From the NCBI GenBank assembly GCA_029936425.1, contig JAPYSU010000017.1:1-57527 (forward strand): a stretch of 57,527 bases of DNA, read 5' to 3'. A program made the position numbers and the translations under genes. Source of the stretch: Litorimonas sp. (GTDB lineage: Bacteria > Pseudomonadota > Alphaproteobacteria > Caulobacterales > Maricaulaceae). The notes beneath the pieces were generated by a model. It had not been told where the DNA came from and searched no databases. It saw only the letters and a list, made by a program, of their open reading frames with translations. Positions 53,518 to 57,527 of this stretch are shown in pieces. Every line of letters starts with the position of its first letter. Position 1 is the first letter of the stretch.

Positions 53518-54903
53518 TTACAACATCATTGTAATCGGTTGCTCGACATAGCGTTTAAAGTGCTGGAGCCATTTCGCGCCCAACGCCCCGTCCACAACAC
53601 GGTGGTCACAGGTGAGCGTTACGCTCATGACAGTTGCCACTTTAATCTCCCCGTCCTTGACAACAGGGCGCGGCCCGCCTGCCCCAACCGAGAGGATCAT
53701 GCCGTGCGGCTCGTTAATGATGGAGCCGAAAGACTTAATCCCCATCATGCCAAGGTTGGAAATAGAGAACGTCCCGCCCTGATACTCATTTGGTTTGAGT
53801 TTCATCTCGCGGGCGCGGCCAGCCAGATCCACCATTTCAGTCGAGATTGTTGACAGGCCTTTATTTTCGGCTTCGCGTACAATCGGGGTGATCAATCCGC
53901 CATCAATGGCGACCGCCACCGCAACATCGGCGTGTTTGTGATAAGCGATTCCGTCCGGCGTATAGCTCGCATTGGCTTCCGGCACGAATTTCAGAGACAA
54001 GGCGCAGGCGCGGATAAGCATATCATTGACGCTCACCTTCACGTCTTCAGGGGCCTGCGCGTTTAACTCTTTGCGCAGCTTTAGCAATTCATCGATTTCG
54101 CAATCAATCTGCAGCGGGAAGTCCGGCACATTATTATTCGACTCTGATAGGCGCCTTGCAATGGTTTTCGTCATCCCGCTCAAAGGCTCAAGATCGTAGG
54201 TTCCGGCCTCGATCCCCATTTTGGACAGATACTCCGCGCCACCGCTGCGAACCGCGCCGACTTCTTTGGACTCATCTTTCGCGTCCTTGGGCGCTTCGGA
54301 TTTTTTCTCTGCCTCTTTCGGCGCTTCGTAATTTTCGATATCGACCTTGATGATGCGGCCTTTGGGGCCGGAGCCCTCGACTGATGCCAAGTCAATCCCG
54401 GCCTCTTTCGCGAGACGTTTCGCCAAAGGAGACGCTCTCAACCGATCGCCGTCTTTATCCGATCCCGTTTTCGGGGCAGGCCCGTCGTCAGGCTTTTTAT
54501 CGTAACGCGTGGACGGCGCATCGTCCGCTTTACCGGTTTCTTCTTTGGGTTTGTCGGGAACCGACTCGCTTTTAGGTTCAGCCTTTTGGTCTTTCTTATC
54601 ACCCGGTTTGGACACATCCGCCCCTGTCGGCTCATATCCGTCCAGAGCGCTTTCATCCTCATCCTCTTCGAGCAGAAGCGCGATAGGCGAATTGACTTTC
54701 ACGCCATCCGTTCCGGCTTCCACAAGGATTTTCGCGAGCGTCCCTTCTTCGACGGCTTCAACTTCCATTGTTGCCTTGTCGGTTTCGATTTCCGCCAAAA
54801 GGTCTCCGGACGATACCGTATCGCCTTCTTTCATCAACCATTTAGACAAAGTCCCCTCTTCCATTGTGGGGGACAAAGCGGGCATGAGAATTTCAACAGG
54901 CAT
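53518..54903 (-). CDS. pdhC: Pyruvate dehydrogenase E2, acetyltransferase
   Basis: This is the dihydrolipoamide acetyltransferase core of the pyruvate dehydrogenase complex. One lipoyl domain lies at about 1-78, with the lipoylated Lys in ETDKATMEVEAV. A charged linker is followed by the E1/E3-binding domain (RASPLAKRLAKEAGIDL) at about 155-190 and the catalytic domain with the active His in TCDHRVVDGALGAKW. The chain is 461 residues. It lies 24 bases after the lumazine-binding-like lipoprotein gene. Confidence 0.97.
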   Translation of the reverse strand: MPVEILMPALSPTMEEGTLSKWLMKEGDTVSSGDLLAEIETDKATMEVEAVEEGTLAKILVEAGTDGVKVNSPIALLLEEDEDESALDGYEPTGADVSKPGDKKDQKAEPKSESVPDKPKEETGKADDAPSTRYDKKPDDGPAPKTGSDKDGDRLRASPLAKRLAKEAGIDLASVEGSGPKGRIIKVDIENYEAPKEAEKKSEAPKDAKDESKEVGAVRSGGAEYLSKMGIEAGTYDLEPLSGMTKTIARRLSESNNNVPDFPLQIDCEIDELLKLRKELNAQAPEDVKVSVNDMLIRACALSLKFVPEANASYTPDGIAYHKHADVAVAVAIDGGLITPIVREAENKGLSTISTEMVDLAGRAREMKLKPNEYQGGTFSISNLGMMGIKSFGSIINEPHGMILSVGAGGPRPVVKDGEIKVATVMSVTLTCDHRVVDGALGAKWLQHFKRYVEQPITMML

Positions 54904-54927
54904 GTCAGAAGACCTAGCGTTAAATAA

Positions 54928-55422
54928 TTATTGGTTCACAAAGACTTTGGAGGCGATTTCCCACTCTCCATTGACTTTGACAAGAGTGAGCACATCATAG
55001 AAACGGTCCGCAGACCGGAAATGCACCGTGGCAATCCGGCCATCAGTGACAGCCATGCTGATAATATCGCTGTCCCGTTCGCCTACCGGATTGGGATTGC
55101 TGGCCCAGTTTTCGATAACTTCGTTCATATCGGGCCAGACGCGGATATAGTCATCGCCATTCTCATCTGTCGCAAGACCGAACATAGAGGCGTTATCTGC
55201 AAAAGCCCTATCAAGTCGGCTGATCGAGGCGTCGCCTTGCCCGTCGAAATAATCATAAACAGCCGTTTTGATTTTGCGCTCGTCAGATTTTGTGACAGGC
55301 GCATAGGCAGTGGTCACGCCGGAATAATCGCGGTCATTATTCCCGGCTTCAACAACACTGATGCAGCCGGTCATGGCGAAACTCGCCGCAATCATAACCC
55401 CCGTCGTCAATAATGTTTTCAT
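54928..55422 (-). CDS. NTF2/lumazine-binding-like lipoprotein
   Basis: This 164-residue lipoprotein has the lipobox FAMTGC, Cys at about 18-19. The mature domain resembles the NTF2-like Lumazine_bd_2 family (PF12893 type): KTAVYDYFDGQGDASISRLD, then a central tryptophan region, and a C-terminal YDVLTLVKVNGEWEIASKVF. The ligand is unknown. A strong Shine-Dalgarno (AGGAGAG) fixes ATG 55420-55422; fourteen upstream codons are open but not native. It lies between pdhB (after the inserted segment) and pdhC; its presence in the enzyme operon is unexplained. Confidence 0.82.
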   Translation of the reverse strand: MKTLLTTGVMIAASFAMTGCISVVEAGNNDRDYSGVTTAYAPVTKSDERKIKTAVYDYFDGQGDASISRLDRAFADNASMFGLATDENGDDYIRVWPDMNEVIENWASNPNPVGERDSDIISMAVTDGRIATVHFRSADRFYDVLTLVKVNGEWEIASKVFVNQ

Positions 55423-55469
55423 GTCGTTCTCTCCTTTTGTTTCGACACACTTAAATGATGGCACTCATT

Positions 55470-55489
55470 TAATCTTTATAACAAACCTT
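55470..55489. repeat. Outer copy of 20-base direct repeat
   Basis: TAATCTTTATAACAAACCTT matches 56014-56033 in the same orientation with one mismatch in 20. Read on the minus strand it repeats the last codons and stop of pdhB (KVCYKD then TAA, against KVCYRD then TAG in pdhB). It stands outside the end of the AT-rich ORF, 544 bases from the pdhB copy. Confidence 0.8.
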
Positions 55490-56013
55490 TTCCCACTAAG
55501 GGGGACAAAGTGAATATGAAAGTTCCAATTGGCATGATTTTATTTCTTTCTTATCGCGAACAGCGATTCAACATCTGATTTTGCGAATAAAATTCTTGGC
55601 GCTTCCTGCGAAATAACGCTGATACTTTCACCATCTACGTAAATTATATAATGCATCAACTCAGATGGATCTAACTCTGGCGTTCTGGTGAGCCATTCAT
55701 TTTTGTAGCTTTTTAGTATTTCTGAACTATCTGAAACGAATACCCCATTAAGCCCATCAATGAACTGTTTGAAGTTATTAGTTTCTTGGTCAAGTCCTTG
55801 ATCTAAAATCGTCTTTGTGAACAAAAAGGGATTAAAAAATATGCAAGTCATAGCTGGGTGGTCAGCTTTTCCTGGATGAATCATACGGCCTTCTATTTCC
55901 AGAGATAAACCAATAGTAACAGAATGATCCAACTGTACGGATACAAAATCTATGACATAGACCTCAGCTAATGCCGTTTTTGCCTCTTTAAATTTTACAA
56001 TCTTCCCCACAAC
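55490..56013. mobile_element. Possible small inserted segment behind pdhB
   Basis: This segment lies between the two copies of the 20-base direct repeat. It has lower GC than its neighbours: 90 of 240 bases at 55561-55800, against 70 of 120 in pdhB at 56221-56340. It holds one orphan ORF and no integrase, transposase or terminal inverted repeats. The layout is like an element that integrated at the 3' end of pdhB and restored that end; a non-mobile duplication with later divergence is also possible. Confidence 0.45.
55540..56010 (-). CDS. Orphan AT-rich protein, unknown function
   Basis: I do not recognise this 156-residue protein. It starts GKIVKFKEAKTALAEVYVID and appears to alternate beta strands with a few helices; it has no signal peptide, membrane helix or catalytic motif that I can see. 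Features of note are IHPGKADHPAMTC and LMHYIIYVDGESISVI. The start is GTG 56008-56010, two bases after the pdhB stop, so it would be read from the pdh transcript. Composition and the flanking direct repeats suggest foreign origin. A small immunity or host-interaction protein is conceivable but unsupported. Confidence 0.65.
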   Translation of the reverse strand: MGKIVKFKEAKTALAEVYVIDFVSVQLDHSVTIGLSLEIEGRMIHPGKADHPAMTCIFFNPFLFTKTILDQGLDQETNNFKQFIDGLNGVFVSDSSEILKSYKNEWLTRTPELDPSELMHYIIYVDGESISVISQEAPRILFAKSDVESLFAIRKK

Positions 56014-57458
56014 TAATCTCTATAACAAACCTTCTTCGCCGCTTTCACGACATCCTCGGTTCCTGGCAAGCTTAGCGCTTCGAGGTTTGCGGCATATGGC
56101 AGCGGCACATCCGCCTGATGCACACGTGCCGGAGGCGCGTCGAGGTAATCGAAAGCTTCATTCACGACGACCGCGGCGATTTCCGCGCCGACGCCGTGTT
56201 GTCCCCAGCCTTCTTCGGCGCAGACCAGACGGTTGGTTTTCTTGACGCTCTCAATCACGGTCGCCGTATCCAGAGGACGGAGCGTTCGCAGGTCAATGAC
56301 CTCGGCGTCGATACCTTCCTCAGCCAGTTTCTCGGCGGCTTCGAGGCAGCGCCCGACCATGCGGGAGTGAGAAACGAGCGTGACGTCCGCGCCTTCGCGG
56401 CGGATTTTCGCTTTGCCAATCGGGATAAGGAAATCATCCATATCCGGCACGTCGAATGTCTCGCCATACATGAGTTCGTGTTCCAGAAAGACGACCGGGT
56501 TCGGGTCGCGAATAGCCGCTTTCAAGAGGCCTTTGGCGTCCGCGGAGTCATAAGGCGCAATGACTTTCAGCCCTGGCACATGCGCGTACCAGCTGGAATA
56601 ATCCTGGGAATGCTGCGCGCCGACGCGGGACGCCGCGCCGTTCGGGCCGCGGAAAACAATCGGGCAACGCATCTGTCCGCCCGACATATAAAGCGTTTTT
56701 GCTGCAGAATTGATAATATGATCAATGGCTTGCATGGCAAAGTTAAATGTCATGAATTCGACAATCGGCTTGAGACCGCCCATCGCCGCGCCGACACCGA
56801 TACCGGCAAAACCATATTCTGTAATCGGTGTATCAACCACGCGCCGCGCCGAAAACTCTTCCAGCAATTCCCGCGTGACTTTATAAGCGCCCTGATATTC
56901 CGCGACTTCCTCGCCCATGACGAAGACCTTTTCGTCGCGGCGCATTTCTTCGGCCATGGCGTCACGAAGCGCGTCACGCACGGTCGTTTCGACCATCTTA
57001 ATATTGGAGGGAACATCCGGGTCTTTTTGAATAATTTCGGCCAGTTTGGGTTTTCCCGGCTTTTCTTCGGGCGCGGCTTCTTCGCCTTCGCGCTCAACGT
57101 CCTTGGAAGAGGATTTATCTTCCGTCTTCTCTTTCTTGTCAGCCTTCTCTTTGTCTTCGTCTTTATCGCCGTCATCTTTTGAGGCGGACGGGTCAGACAG
57201 ATCCTCTTCGCTGTCGCCCTCTTCCAAGAGCTGCAAAATCACTTCGCCGACTTTCACGCCGTCTGTTCCGGCGGCAATGACGATTTTACCGACAGTGCCT
57301 TCATCAATCGACTCGACTTCCATCGTCGCTTTGTCGGTTTCGATCTCGGCCAGAATATCGCCCGATGTGACGCTATCGCCTTCTTTGACGAGCCATTTTG
57401 ACAGCGTGCCTTCCTCCATAGTCGGAGAAAGCGCCGGCATTTTAATATCGATTGCCAT
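56013..57458 (-). CDS. pdhB: Pyruvate dehydrogenase E1 beta with lipoyl domain
   Basis: This is the beta subunit of pyruvate dehydrogenase E1. An N-terminal lipoyl domain (residues 1 to about 78, lipoyl Lys in ETDKATMEVESI) is joined by an acidic Lys/Asp/Glu linker (about 85-150) to the E1-beta catalytic part, which has GEEVAEYQGAYKVTRELLEEF and PITEYGFAGIGVGAAMGGLKP. This architecture is typical of alphaproteobacteria. 481 residues, ending KKVCYRD. pdhA is expected just upstream, outside the window. The last codons match the outer direct repeat at 55470-55489. Confidence 0.96.
   Translation of the reverse strand: MAIDIKMPALSPTMEEGTLSKWLVKEGDSVTSGDILAEIETDKATMEVESIDEGTVGKIVIAAGTDGVKVGEVILQLLEEGDSEEDLSDPSASKDDGDKDEDKEKADKKEKTEDKSSSKDVEREGEEAAPEEKPGKPKLAEIIQKDPDVPSNIKMVETTVRDALRDAMAEEMRRDEKVFVMGEEVAEYQGAYKVTRELLEEFSARRVVDTPITEYGFAGIGVGAAMGGLKPIVEFMTFNFAMQAIDHIINSAAKTLYMSGGQMRCPIVFRGPNGAASRVGAQHSQDYSSWYAHVPGLKVIAPYDSADAKGLLKAAIRDPNPVVFLEHELMYGETFDVPDMDDFLIPIGKAKIRREGADVTLVSHSRMVGRCLEAAEKLAEEGIDAEVIDLRTLRPLDTATVIESVKKTNRLVCAEEGWGQHGVGAEIAAVVVNEAFDYLDAPPARVHQADVPLPYAANLEALSLPGTEDVVKAAKKVCYRD
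56014..56033. repeat. Inner copy of 20-base direct repeat, in pdhB end
   Basis: TAATCTCTATAACAAACCTT encodes, on the minus strand, the final residues KVCYRD of pdhB and nearly all of its stop codon. It matches 55470-55489 at 19 of 20 bases. See the possible inserted segment between the two copies. Confidence 0.8.
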
Positions 57459-57527
57459 TCAAACTATCCTAGATAAAATTTAGCAGGGAAATAAACATGA
57501 TTACCAAACCGGCAATCGAGACAGCCC

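Noticed and set aside
56118..57182. Plus-strand open frame of 354 codons opposite pdhB
   Set aside because: Shadow of pdhB on the opposite strand; composition is Arg/Phe-rich without any domain.

Overview
The window looks like a chromosomal segment of a marine, pigmented alphaproteobacterium, probably of the Caulobacterales/Hyphomonadales (Maricaulales) type. This is an inference from gene content: the dusB-ntrB-ntrC-ntrY-ntrX-trkA-hfq-hflX order, an E1-beta pyruvate dehydrogenase subunit with its own lipoyl domain, a fused IspDF, a TonB-dependent receptor with a large beta-barrel, an mreBCD-mrdA-rodA operon and a crtY-crtI-crtB carotenoid cluster. I cannot name the species. No rRNA, tRNA, CRISPR array, phage or classical insertion sequence was found.

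Layout. 1-592: no gene; two composite inverted repeats and the tig terminator. 593-6284: trigger factor, a DedA-like membrane protein, and an Mla-type lipid transport operon (mlaE with STAS, mlaF, mlaD, auxiliary lipoprotein). 6335-9593: a dipeptide epimerase, a lipoprotein of unknown function and a sodium-coupled NSS transporter. 9757-15373: the elongasome operon mreB-mreC-mreD-mrdA-rodA. 15580-22433: dGTPase, an A-type Fe-S protein, a TonB receptor, then secG-pyrG and a lipoprotein. 22503-25951: thiS-thiG on the minus strand, divergent from aroQ-accB-accC. 26055-30758: carotenoid operon crtY-crtI-DUF1993-crtB-RDD. 31173-33855: cytochrome c maturation genes ccmE and, divergent, ccmA-B-C-D, including a 34-residue ccmD. 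33828-46559: mazG, then on the minus strand dusB, ntrBC, ntrYX, trkA, trkH, hfq and hflX. 46621-49720: ispDF-pncC facing lipA-ratA. 49936-51030: acyltransferase. 51034-57458: pyruvate dehydrogenase region pdhB ... pdhC ... lpd, with three extra genes between the enzyme genes.

How the genes work together. lipA makes the lipoyl cofactor used by the lipoyl domains of pdhB and pdhC, and lpd reoxidises it. accB and accC start fatty acid synthesis. The Mla operon maintains outer-membrane lipids. The mre-mrd operon drives lateral wall growth, and the epimerase probably recycles wall peptides. ispDF feeds the isoprenoid pathway from which the crt enzymes make beta-carotene; geranylgeranyl diphosphate synthase and any ring-modifying enzyme must be encoded elsewhere if present.

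Most unusual observations. (1) An AT-rich orphan ORF at 55540-56010 sits directly behind pdhB and is bracketed by a 20-base direct repeat (one mismatch). The outer copy repeats the last codons of pdhB, as if a small segment had inserted at the gene's 3' end and regenerated it. (2) NtrC and NtrX both lack the sigma-54 contact motif GAFTGA. (3) A DUF1993 gene is tightly embedded in the carotenoid operon. (4) A clear plus-strand intrinsic terminator lies between the divergent lipA and acyltransferase genes where no plus-strand gene ends, which points to a possible small RNA or attenuator.
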